Assembly: GCF_000526335.1 (NCBI RefSeq)
Contig: NZ_JAFW01000001.1
Location: 3,720,001-3,784,000, forward strand
From: Arthrobacter sp. 31Y
GTDB lineage: Bacteria > Actinomycetota > Actinomycetes > Actinomycetales > Micrococcaceae
Reading direction: 5' to 3'
Length of the DNA stretch: 64,000 bases
Shown: piece after piece, positions 28,318 to 36,505 of the stretch
Layout of the letters: every line of letters begins with the position of its first letter
Position numbering within the stretch: position 1 is the first letter of the stretch
Position numbers and translations under genes: made by a program
The notes under the pieces: model-generated
What the model saw: only the letters and a program-made list of their open reading frames with translations
Database searches by the model: none
Told to the model about the DNA's origin: nothing

Positions 28318-29784
28318 CTATTCTCCTCGGAGTACTTCGATGGGACGTATACGCGCGGTCAGCAAGGCTGGAACCAACGCGCCGATGATGGCTACCGCGA
28401 ACACGGCTGCGATGCCGGCAGCGAGCACCCCTGGGGAGACGCTGGCTGTGACCGAGGTCAGCAGTTGTGAGGCTCCGCCGAAGGGGCCACCCTGGCCACC
28501 GCCCATTCCGCCACCGGGCATCCCGCCACCGGGGACTGCGCCGTTGGGCATGGCCCCGGCCAGTCCTCCACCGCGCTGGGTGGTGGTGGCCGCCGTCGTG
28601 GTGGTGTTCGAACTAATGAGCGCGGAAGCGATGCCGCCGCTGGCCAGTGAAGCGATCACAGCACCCACCACGCTGCCAAGGGCAACCAGGACCAACGACT
28701 CAAGGACGAACTGCAAGCCGATAGTACGGTTCCGTGCACCGATGGCTTTCAGGACGCCGATTTCGCGGCGGCGCTCGCGGACCAGCATGGCCATGATGAG
28801 CAGGATGATGATTCCGGCGGTGGCGAGTGCTGCGATGAACGCGATCAGCGAGATGTTTTTGACGCTGTCCAGTGAGCTGACGGCGGTTTCGAGGTTGCGC
28901 TGACCTTGGGTGACGTCTGCTTTGTCCGTGCCGAGGGCGTCCTGGACGGCAGTTTTGGTGCTGTCCACGTTTTCCATGCTGTTGACCGTAACGATCATGG
29001 TGGAGAGCTCATCAGGGGTCTCGGCCAGTGTTTGGGCTTCCGGGAGGGTCACGTAGACGGCGTTGTTGCCGAAGGTGGTTCCGGCGTCGAAGATGCCAGC
29101 CACGGTGAAGGTCTTGTCCTGAATGGTGAACGTGGAGCCCACCGTCAGGCTGTTCTTCTCAGCCAACGACGTGCCTACCAGGGCCTTCGCCTCCGATGCC
29201 GAGTAGTCTCCCAAGCCGGTGCCACTGGTGATGTCCAGGGCCTTGCCGGTGGTGTCCACCTCGGCGCCGATGCCCGTCGCCGTGATCGGGAGCGTGCGTG
29301 CAGGCTGGGTGGTGGTTCCGGTTGAACCGCTGGCGTTGTTGCGGTTGCCGAGCGTACCGGCGTCGACGGCGGCCGTCAGATTGGTACTGACTGTCGCCTG
29401 CTGCCCGCCGGGGCCGAAGCCACCCCCGGGTCCGGCCTGCTGTGTGGTGCCTGTGGTCGAACCCGTTGTTGCAGTGGTGGTTGTCTGAAGACGCAAAGCC
29501 TTGGTCCCCACTACCGCCGTCACGTTGGCCACCGAAGCCGCAGTCTCAGCCTCCGCCGTCGTCAGTGGTTCGCCGCCGCCCTCAAAACCTTGGCCGCCTG
29601 CCGGATTCACCGTCAGGGTGGTGCCCACGGAGGCGTTGAGCTCCTGGACCTTGGCACCCACTGCCTGATTGGCCACGAGCATGGCCAGTGCCAGGCCGAT
29701 AGCTACGGCCAGGACGGCAACAACGGCCGCCGTTCTGATTTTGTTGCGGAAGGCATTGCCTACGCTTCGGGCAAGGACGCTCAC
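28318..29784 (-). CDS. ABC transporter permease, FtsX/MacB type, with Gly/Thr-rich inserts
   Basis: 488 residues. N-terminal helix (IRTAAVVAVLAVAIGLALAMLVA), MacB_PCD-like extracellular region, and C-terminal helices with RERRREIGVLKAIGARNRTI. Two low-complexity inserts are odd: a Thr/Gly/Gln-rich stretch near residues 100-160 and a Thr/Gly/Met-rich one near 395-435 (GGGMPGGGMGGGQGGPFGG). The GTG at 29784 was chosen for its GAGGAG ribosome site. No adaptor gene accompanies this system. Confidence 0.87.
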   Translation of the reverse strand: MSVLARSVGNAFRNKIRTAAVVAVLAVAIGLALAMLVANQAVGAKVQELNASVGTTLTVNPAGGQGFEGGGEPLTTAEAETAASVANVTAVVGTKALRLQTTTTATTGSTTGTTQQAGPGGGFGPGGQQATVSTNLTAAVDAGTLGNRNNASGSTGTTTQPARTLPITATGIGAEVDTTGKALDITSGTGLGDYSASEAKALVGTSLAEKNSLTVGSTFTIQDKTFTVAGIFDAGTTFGNNAVYVTLPEAQTLAETPDELSTMIVTVNSMENVDSTKTAVQDALGTDKADVTQGQRNLETAVSSLDSVKNISLIAFIAALATAGIIILLIMAMLVRERRREIGVLKAIGARNRTIGLQFVLESLVLVALGSVVGAVIASLASGGIASALISSNTTTTAATTTQRGGGLAGAMPNGAVPGGGMPGGGMGGGQGGPFGGASQLLTSVTASVSPGVLAAGIAAVFAVAIIGALVPALLTARIRPIEVLRGE

Positions 29785-29928
29785 GTTTCTCCTCTTGACC
29801 TGCAAGTTCTAGGGACCCACTGAACGTGGGCCGCAGATCCAAGACTCGTGAGTACTGCTGTGCGTGGAGCCTGCCGAAGCTATGCGTGGGCTGTGAAAGG
29901 TTGCGCGAAAGCGGCAAAGCGGCAAAGC

Positions 29929-29966
29929 GCAAGCCCCGGCCCGCCTGCTGGCGGACCGGGGCTTGC
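29929..29966 (-). terminator. Terminator of the monosaccharide transporter operon
   Basis: GCAAGCCCCGG at 29929 pairs with CCGGGGCTTGC ending at 29966; the inner arms pair further. It lies just past the stop of the binding-protein gene on the reverse strand. Confidence 0.8.
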
Positions 29967-29978
29967 TTTGTAAAGGTG

Positions 29979-31076
29979 TTACTTGGTGATCGGGCCGAGT
30001 ACCGGATCGTCGACGTAAGCGGTCTTCACGTTCTCTGCAGTAACGATCTGCGGAGGCAGGAGGAACGCCGGGACGGTCTTGACGCCGTTCTTGTAGGAGT
30101 CCTTGTCGTTGATTTCCAGTTCCTTGCCGGCCTGGAGGTCCTTCACCATGGTGATGGCGTGCTCAACGAGCTTACGGGTGTCCTTGTTGATGGTGGAGTA
30201 CTGCTCGCCAGCGATGATCGACTTCACGGACTCAACTTCGGAGTCCTGGCCGGTTACCACGGGGAGCGGCTTTCCGGCAGCCTTGACGGAGGTCAGGACT
30301 GCGCGGGCCAGGGTGTCGTTCGGGGAGAGAACGCCGTCCAGGGAAGCGGTGCCGTAGCTGCCGGTGAGCAGCGTGTCAGCGCGACGCTGGGCGTTTTCAG
30401 CCTTCCAGCCCTGGGTTACAGCCTGCTCGAACGTGGTCTGGCCGGACAGGACCTTGAGGGTGCCGTCGTCGATCTTCGGCTTCAGGACGCTCATGGCGCC
30501 GTCAAAGAAGACCTTCGCGTTGGCATCATCGGGAGAGCCAGCAAACAGCTCCACGTTGTACGGACCGGACGCCTTCTTGGCCTTCATGCCATCCAACAGG
30601 GCCTCGCCCTGGAGGACGCCAACCTTGAAGTTGTCGTACGCCACGTAGTAGTCCACATTCTCGGTGTTGAGAAGCAGGCGGTCGTAAGCGATGACTGTCG
30701 CGCCGGAGTCCTTGGCCTGCTGGAGCTGCGTACCCAGCTGGGCGCCGTCGATGGCTCCCACAATGATGACCTTTGCACCCTTGGTGACCATGGCACTGAT
30801 CTGGTTCTGCTGCTCGGACACGCCGCCGTTGGCGAACTGGACGTCGGCCTTGAAGCCGGCGCCGGTGAGGCCATCGTTGAACAGCTTCTCCGCGAGGACC
30901 CAGTTCTCACTGGTCTTCTGCGGAAGTGCAACGCCGATCAGCGAGTCCTTGGGGAACGCTTCCCCGCCTGCCGTGCTGGTGCTTGAGCCGCTGTCAGTGC
31001 GGCCGCAGGCTGTCAGCGCCAGTGCCGCGATGGCAGCGACTGCTGCTGCCTTTCCTGCTTTACCAAACATTCGCAT
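29979..31076 (-). CDS. Multiple-monosaccharide-binding lipoprotein (ChvE-like)
   Basis: 365 residues. Lipoprotein signal AAAVAAIAALALTACGR, then a periplasmic-binding-protein-like type 1 domain: SLIGVALPQKTSENWVLAE, NQISAMVTKGAKVIIVGAIDG, VIAYDRLLLNTENVDYYVAYDN and VVTGQDSEVESVKSI. This pattern matches ChvE and related aldose-binding proteins. ATG 31076 is favoured as the first Met of the signal; ATG 31070 is an alternative. Last gene of a mmsA-mmsB-binding-protein operon. Confidence 0.9.
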   Translation of the reverse strand: MRMFGKAGKAAAVAAIAALALTACGRTDSGSSTSTAGGEAFPKDSLIGVALPQKTSENWVLAEKLFNDGLTGAGFKADVQFANGGVSEQQNQISAMVTKGAKVIIVGAIDGAQLGTQLQQAKDSGATVIAYDRLLLNTENVDYYVAYDNFKVGVLQGEALLDGMKAKKASGPYNVELFAGSPDDANAKVFFDGAMSVLKPKIDDGTLKVLSGQTTFEQAVTQGWKAENAQRRADTLLTGSYGTASLDGVLSPNDTLARAVLTSVKAAGKPLPVVTGQDSEVESVKSIIAGEQYSTINKDTRKLVEHAITMVKDLQAGKELEINDKDSYKNGVKTVPAFLLPPQIVTAENVKTAYVDDPVLGPITK

Positions 31077-31129
31077 ATCTTGGTTCACTTTCTGTGTGGG
31101 TGGGGTGGAGCGAGTCGTGAGGAAGCGGA

Positions 31130-32401
31130 TTACGCTTCCTTGGAGATGACCTCTTTGGTGGACGTGGTTTCGTCCGGCTTGATCTCGTTGTTGTTTCGCT
31201 GGAATCCCTTGATCAGCATGCCCGTGATGGACCGCTTGCCCTGGGACTTGTTGTAGACATCGAAGGCGACTGCGGCCAGGAGCACCAGGCCCTTGATGAT
31301 CTGGGTGAGGTCGGCGCCAACACCCAGGAGCTGGAGGCCGTTGTTGAGGACAGCCATGACCAGGCCACCTACGATCGAGCCGATCACGGTACCAACACCA
31401 CCGGTAACGGCGGCGCCACCGATGAAGACGGCTGCGATGGCATCCAGTTCCCAACCGACGCCGTCGAACGGGCCGGAAGCGGTGGAACGGGCAACGAAGA
31501 TCATGCCGGCCAGGCCAGCCAGGATGGACATGTTCATCATGACCATGAAGTTGACCTTCTTGGACTGAACGCCGGAGAGTTCGGCTGCGTGGCGGTTGCC
31601 ACCCACGGCGTAGACGTGGCGGCCAAGGACCGTCTTGTCAGCGATGAACCCGTAGATGAGGACCAGCACGGCGAGGATCAGGCCGGGGATGGGGAAGGAG
31701 GTTCCGGGGCGGCCGGTTGCGAACAAGTACGTTGCGTAGAGGATGGCGCCGCAGATCAGGACCAGCTTGGTGACCTCCACCCAGAGCTCGGGAACGTCGG
31801 CGCCAAGGGCCTTGGCTGCTGCACGGGCACGCAGGGACATGATCACAACGAATGCTGCCGCCACAATGCCGATGAGCAGCGTGAGGTTGTTGAATCCGGT
31901 GTTAGGGCCAATCTCGGGCAGGTAGCCGGAACCAATGAATTGGAATTCCTTGGAAACCGGGATGGTGTTGGACTTGCCCACAAACTGGTTGAAGCCACGG
32001 AACAAGAGCATGCCGGCCAGGGTCACGATGAAGGCCGGGATGCCTACATACGCTGTCCAAAGGCCTTGCCACGCGCCGATCACCGCGCCAAGGAGCAAGC
32101 CGAAGAGCACGCCTGCCCACCAAGGCAGGCCCCAGTCCCGCATGGCGAGGGCAACCGAAACGCCCACGAATGCTGCCACGGAACCCACCGAGAGGTCGAT
32201 GTGACCGGCGATGATGACCAGGACCATGCCAATTGCCAGGATCAGGATGTAGGAGTTGCCGTTGAACAGGTTGATCACGTTGCCCGGGGTCAACGTGCGG
32301 CCCCCGGTGAAGATCTGGAAGAAGACGATAAGTGCCACCAGGGCGAAGATCATGCCGAACTGGCGGGTATTGCCACCAAATAGCTTCTTGAGCGCGTTCA
32401 T
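31130..32401 (-). CDS. mmsB: Multiple-monosaccharide ABC transporter permease
   Basis: 423 residues, about ten membrane helices. The N-terminal FGGNTRQFGMIFALVALIVF and the loop AGHIDLSVGSVAAFVGVS are hallmarks of the BPD_transp_2 sugar permeases; GGNRHAAELSGVQSKKVNF is the ATPase-contact loop. It works with the ATPase at 32446 and the lipoprotein at 29979 to import aldoses. Spacing to both neighbours is about 45-55 nt, consistent with one operon. Confidence 0.93.
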   Translation of the reverse strand: MNALKKLFGGNTRQFGMIFALVALIVFFQIFTGGRTLTPGNVINLFNGNSYILILAIGMVLVIIAGHIDLSVGSVAAFVGVSVALAMRDWGLPWWAGVLFGLLLGAVIGAWQGLWTAYVGIPAFIVTLAGMLLFRGFNQFVGKSNTIPVSKEFQFIGSGYLPEIGPNTGFNNLTLLIGIVAAAFVVIMSLRARAAAKALGADVPELWVEVTKLVLICGAILYATYLFATGRPGTSFPIPGLILAVLVLIYGFIADKTVLGRHVYAVGGNRHAAELSGVQSKKVNFMVMMNMSILAGLAGMIFVARSTASGPFDGVGWELDAIAAVFIGGAAVTGGVGTVIGSIVGGLVMAVLNNGLQLLGVGADLTQIIKGLVLLAAVAFDVYNKSQGKRSITGMLIKGFQRNNNEIKPDETTSTKEVISKEA

Positions 32402-32445
32402 TGTTTTGGTCCTTGTGTCAGGAAGGGGTAAGGCTGGGCCAACGG

Positions 32446-34002
32446 TCAGGCTGTCTTGCGGGCGGAAGTCATGAGCTTCATGAGGCTTTCCTGGGTTGCT
32501 TCGTTTTTATCCAGGACACCGGTGATGGCGCCTTCAAAAATGGTGTAGATGCGGTCGGACAGGCCCAGGAGCTCCGGAAGCTCCGAGGAAATGACAATCA
32601 CTCCCTTGCCCTGGTTGGCGAGCCTCTGGATGATGCCGTAGATCTCGTACTTGGCACCAACATCGATACCGCGGGTGGGTTCATCCAGGATCAGGAGGTC
32701 CGGATCAGTGAACATCCACTTGGCCAGCACCACCTTTTGCTGGTTACCGCCGGAGAGCTTGGCAACGCCTTCCTCAACCGACGGAGTCTTGGTCCGCAGT
32801 GATTTCCGGTACTCCTCGGCAACGGAGAATTCCTTGCGGGTGTCCACCACGGTGTAGTTGCTGATCTTGTTCAGGGCCGCCGAAACCGTGGTGGTCTTGA
32901 TGTCGTCCAGCAGGTTCAGGCCCAGCGACTTGCGGTCCTCGGTGACGTAACCGAGCCCTGCGTCGATGGCGGAACGGACGCTGCGGAGGTTGACCGGCTT
33001 GCCGTCCTTGTACACCTGCCCCTTGATGAAGCGTCCGTAGGAGTGGCCGAACAGGGACCGGGCAAGTTCCGTGCGTCCGGCACCCATGAGACCGGCGAAA
33101 CCTACAATCTCACCCCGGCGGACGTAGAAGTTGGAGCCTTTGCAGATCAAGCGGTCCTGGATCTGGGGGTGTCCCACCGTCCAGTCCTTGACCTCGAAGA
33201 AGACTTCACCGATTTTCGGCTCATGATCGGGGAAACGGGACTCGAGCGTCCTGCCCACCATGCCCTTGATGATGCGGTCCTCGTCCACGCCATCCCGCTT
33301 GACGTTCAGCGTTTCAATCGACTTGCCGTCGCGGATGATGGTGATCTCGTCCGCGATCTGTTCGATCTCGTTGAGCTTGTGGGAAATGATGATCGAGGTG
33401 ATGCCCTTGCCTTTGAGGCCAAGGATCAGGTCCAGCAGGTGCTGGGAATCGGATTCGTTCAGAGCGGCGGTGGGCTCGTCCAGGATCAGCAGCCGAACGG
33501 ACTTGTTCAGTGCTTTGGCGATCTCCACCAACTGCTGCTTGCCGACGCCGATTTCCTTGATGGGGGTGTCCGGGTCTTCCCTCAGGCCCACGCGGGCCAG
33601 GAGTTCCATGGAACGCTTGCGCGCTTCCGCCCAGTCGATCACACCCCACTTGGTGGGTTCGTTGCCCAGGAAGATGTTCTCCATGATGGACAGTTCCGGG
33701 ATCAACGCCAGTTCCTGGTGGATGATCACGATGCCCGCTGCTTCGCTTGCGCGAATGTCCTTGAACTGCTGGGTTTCAGCCTGGTACACGATGTCGCCCG
33801 TGTAGCTTCCGTAGCCGTAAACGCCAGACAGGACTTTCATGAGCGTGGACTTGCCGGCGCCATTTTCTCCACAGATTGCGTGGATTTCGCCGGCCATCAC
33901 GCGCAGGTTCACATTCGACAAGGCCTTCACGCCTGGGAATTCCTTCGTGATCGAGCGCATCTCCAAGAGGATGGGATCACCTTGCGTGTCGAGGGATGTC
34001 AT
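32446..34002 (-). CDS. mmsA: Multiple-monosaccharide ABC transporter ATP-binding protein
   Basis: 518 residues with two ATPase domains. Domain 1: Walker [16 protein letters not shown], Walker [12 protein letters not shown]. Domain 2: [15 protein letters not shown] and [20 protein letters not shown]; its Walker A is degenerate ([15 protein letters not shown]), as is usual for RbsA/XylG/GguA proteins. The ATG has GGAGGCGTAAGGG upstream. A possible ROK-type box lies about 93 nt upstream. Confidence 0.94.
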   Translation of the reverse strand: MTSLDTQGDPILLEMRSITKEFPGVKALSNVNLRVMAGEIHAICGENGAGKSTLMKVLSGVYGYGSYTGDIVYQAETQQFKDIRASEAAGIVIIHQELALIPELSIMENIFLGNEPTKWGVIDWAEARKRSMELLARVGLREDPDTPIKEIGVGKQQLVEIAKALNKSVRLLILDEPTAALNESDSQHLLDLILGLKGKGITSIIISHKLNEIEQIADEITIIRDGKSIETLNVKRDGVDEDRIIKGMVGRTLESRFPDHEPKIGEVFFEVKDWTVGHPQIQDRLICKGSNFYVRRGEIVGFAGLMGAGRTELARSLFGHSYGRFIKGQVYKDGKPVNLRSVRSAIDAGLGYVTEDRKSLGLNLLDDIKTTTVSAALNKISNYTVVDTRKEFSVAEEYRKSLRTKTPSVEEGVAKLSGGNQQKVVLAKWMFTDPDLLILDEPTRGIDVGAKYEIYGIIQRLANQGKGVIVISSELPELLGLSDRIYTIFEGAITGVLDKNEATQESLMKLMTSARKTA

Positions 34003-34094
34003 CAGCCCTTACGCCTCCAATGCATGACTTCGTTGTCGGCCCCGCAATGGCGAGGCTGTCTGATGAAAAAGTAAACTGGATCACCCGTCTTATC

Positions 34095-34112
34095 GTCAAG
34101 ACTTGAACGCAT
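34095..34112. promoter_or_regulatory. Candidate ROK-regulator box upstream of mmsA
   Basis: GTCAAGACTTGAACGCAT matches 15 of 18 positions with a sequence upstream of the ROK regulator gene (35355-35372). Read on the reverse strand, it includes a TTGACG -35 element that is 18 nt from a TTTACT -10 of the mmsA operon. Confidence 0.55.
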
Positions 34113-34131
34113 GATCCAGCTAACGATTTCG

Positions 34132-35322
34132 TTACCTACCGGTAATACCGGCGTGTTGGAACACCAAAGCAGCCGCTCCAAGCGCTTCTGCACGCGCCCC
34201 GAGGGAGGACATTGCCAGGTGCGTCGTCTCGCCCACCACGGGCACCGCGTGGCGTACCAAGCCCCTCCGGATGGGGTCCAAAAGGAGGTCGCCAAGGCCC
34301 GCCAGCGGACCGCCCACCACGATGACTTCAGGGTTGATCAGGTTGGAGACGTTGCCCAGCGCCCGGCCCACCGCCAGCCCGGCGTCGTCCACTACGCGTT
34401 GGGTTGCGGAGTCGCCGGCGAGGCAGTTGCGGACGATGTCCTGCGGCGTCAACAGCACCTCCTGGCCGCGCCCCAGCAACTCGATCATGGTGGTGGTGGA
34501 CGCTATCGTTTCGAGGCAACCCCTGTTTCCACAGCGGCACACCAGGCCATGCTCGTGAATGGTGGCGTGGCCGATTTCCCCGGTGATGCCCACGTTGCCG
34601 TAATAGGGGAATCCGTTAAGGATCAGGCCGGCGCCGATGCCCGAGCCGATCTTGAGGAACATCAGGTTGGAGACACCGCTGTGCGGTCCCCACGTCACCT
34701 CGGACAGTGCCCCGAGGTTAGCGTCGTTGTCAACGAATACGGGGCAGTTGAGGGCTTCCTCAAGCCGGTGGAGGATGTCGATGCCAACCCATTCGGGCAA
34801 GATGGCGCCCTGTGCCACCGTGCCGGATCGTCGGTCTATAGGGCCTGGGATACCCGCGCCCGCTCCCACTACCGCAGTTCGGTCGATCCCGTTCTCCTGG
34901 AGCAGTTTTTCAAGCAACAGGACCGCGGCCGCTATGCCTTCCTCGGCCTGGTGACCCAGCGGCAACTCGATGTAATCCTCGGCAATGACGTGATAGCCCA
35001 GCGAGGCAAGGACTACCCGCAGGTGGCGGCGTCCGAAGTCGATTCCGACGGCGACCGCACCGTTGCTGTTCAGCCTGACGTTGGTTGCCCGGCGGCCGGA
35101 GCTCGTGGTCGGCTCCGTGGATACCAGGCCCGCGTCCTGCATGATTTTGACGATGTTTGAAACCGTTGCCGTGGAAAGGCCGGTCTGCCGGGAGAGCTCT
35201 GCTTGCGTGGAGGGCCCGCTCAGCAGGCATTCGATGATGCGCTGTTGATTCAGGTGGCGCAGCGCGGACTGCGAGCCAGGTTTTCTTGGGTGGCTCTTCG
35301 TTGAGCGCTGCGTTGCGGACAT
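34132..35322 (-). CDS. ROK-family transcriptional regulator
   Basis: 396 residues. An N-terminal MarR-like winged helix (RIIECLLSGPSTQAELSRQTGLSTATVSNIVK) is fused to an ROK sugar-sensor domain: VAVGIDFGRRHLRVVLA phosphate loop, VFVDNDANLGAL and the zinc-type motif EHGLVCRCGNRGCLETIAS. The ROK domain has all expected cysteines. Placed directly upstream of mmsA, same strand, so it very likely represses the importer in response to a sugar. Start 35322 chosen to give a usual N-terminus. Confidence 0.92.
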   Translation of the reverse strand: MSATQRSTKSHPRKPGSQSALRHLNQQRIIECLLSGPSTQAELSRQTGLSTATVSNIVKIMQDAGLVSTEPTTSSGRRATNVRLNSNGAVAVGIDFGRRHLRVVLASLGYHVIAEDYIELPLGHQAEEGIAAAVLLLEKLLQENGIDRTAVVGAGAGIPGPIDRRSGTVAQGAILPEWVGIDILHRLEEALNCPVFVDNDANLGALSEVTWGPHSGVSNLMFLKIGSGIGAGLILNGFPYYGNVGITGEIGHATIHEHGLVCRCGNRGCLETIASTTTMIELLGRGQEVLLTPQDIVRNCLAGDSATQRVVDDAGLAVGRALGNVSNLINPEVIVVGGPLAGLGDLLLDPIRRGLVRHAVPVVGETTHLAMSSLGARAEALGAAALVFQHAGITGR

Positions 35323-35354
35323 GACAAGAAGATTGCCCCACAAGCGAGCTTGTA

Positions 35355-35372
35355 GTCAAGAAGTGAACGCAA
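35355..35372. promoter_or_regulatory. Candidate ROK-regulator box in its own promoter
   Basis: GTCAAGAAGTGAACGCAA; near-identical to the box upstream of mmsA. On the reverse strand it carries a TTGACT -35 element, followed 18 nt later by CAATCT and the start codon, suggesting autoregulation. Confidence 0.55.
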
Positions 35373-35427
35373 GGAGTCAAGCATTACCGACATACTCCAA
35401 CGCAAGAACACTGGATATGTACCCCGT

Positions 35428-35482
35428 GTGGGGCCCGTTATGCGCGCTAACTTCGAGATTGAGGGCGCACAGCGGGCCCCAC
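35428..35482. repeat. 18-bp inverted repeat between divergent genes
   Basis: GTGGGGCCCGTTATGCGC at 35428-35445 and its reverse complement (two mismatches) at 35465-35482. It lies in the divergent interval between the ROK regulator and the amidase. The GGGCCC core resembles the style of the other palindromes but shares no arm with them. The rest of 35323-35644 holds promoters and no gene that I can support. Confidence 0.75.
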
Positions 35483-35644
35483 AACGGTCGCCTGACAACA
35501 GCCATGCGGGCATTGCGTCCCGCTTTGGCGGCACGCGGGTCCAATTGCCCCGCTACGTGTGCTCCTGCCGCGCCTACGCTTGAAGAAGAAACCTCCCGGG
35601 CCCTTGTGCGAGGCATTGGGAACAGGCGAAACCAAGGGGTAATG

Positions 35645-36505
35645 ATGCTTCTCTCAGTCCTGCAGGCGAACGCTTCCGTCATGGACGTTGAGGCGAACCT
35701 GCGCACCATCGACGACGCCGCGCAACGCGCCGCCCACGCGGGGGCCGGCCTGCTCCTCACGCCTGAGTTGTTCCCCGTGGGATATGCCCCTCTGCGTTTG
35801 CACGCCGAACTGGACCCTGCCACCCTCCCTGACGTTCGCGAACGCCTGGCAGGCATCGCCCGCCGGCACAAGATCGGCCTGGTCTACAGCCTTCCGGCAG
35901 TGAGCCGTCAGGCAGCCGTCAACCAGCAGGAGACAGCGCACGACGACGACGCGCAGCAGACTTCAGCGGGCAACGCTTGGCACATCACGGCTACTTTGGT
36001 GGACGCATCAGGCGCCGAGGTGCTCAATTACGCGAAGGTGCATCTCTTTGGGCCGGAAGAGCACAAGGCGTTCGTGGCCGCCCAAGAACCTCCCGCCGTC
36101 GTGGATTTCAACGGACTCCGTACGTCGATGCTGATCTGCTACGACGTTGAGTTCCCGGAAGCTGTTCGTGCCGCTGCCACGCGCGGTGCCGAACTGCTGC
36201 TGGTGCCCACGGCCCTGTCCGCGGGCTTCGACAATGTCCCGCAGGTGCTCATCCGCGCCCGTGCCCTGGAGAGCCAGCTCAACGTGGCCTACGCCAACCA
36301 CTGCGGACACGAGGATGTGTACAACTTCCTGGGTGGCAGTGTGGTGGCCGGACCGGACGGATCGTTGCTCGCTGCGGCGGGGGAGTCCCCTACGCTGCTG
36401 TTCGCGGAGGTTGGCGCGGAAACAGTGAAAGCAGCGCGCTCTGAAGTCCCGTACCTGCGCGAACGCAGGCCGGAACTCTACGAAGAGTGGGAGCAGCGCG
36501 GCTAG
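35645..36505 (+). CDS. davA: Nitrilase-superfamily amidase, 5-aminovaleramidase (DavA)-like
   Basis: 286 residues. Carbon-nitrogen hydrolase with the Glu-Lys-Cys triad: LLLTPELFPVGY (Glu), VLNYAKVHLFG (Lys) and SMLICYDVEFPEAVR (Cys). The pattern YAKVHLFGPEEH and VRARALESQ-like IRARALESQLNVAYANHCG matches the DavA branch, which hydrolyses 5-aminovaleramide to 5-aminovalerate. A short insert with a His-Asp-rich tract (residues 95-108) is odd. AAGGGG precedes ATG 35645. It ends in a 4-nt overlap with the convergent PucR gene. A davB-like monooxygenase lies 4.5 kb downstream, so the pathway assignment is an inference. Confidence 0.75.
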   Translation: MLLSVLQANASVMDVEANLRTIDDAAQRAAHAGAGLLLTPELFPVGYAPLRLHAELDPATLPDVRERLAGIARRHKIGLVYSLPAVSRQAAVNQQETAHDDDAQQTSAGNAWHITATLVDASGAEVLNYAKVHLFGPEEHKAFVAAQEPPAVVDFNGLRTSMLICYDVEFPEAVRAAATRGAELLLVPTALSAGFDNVPQVLIRARALESQLNVAYANHCGHEDVYNFLGGSVVAGPDGSLLAAAGESPTLLFAEVGAETVKAARSEVPYLRERRPELYEEWEQRG

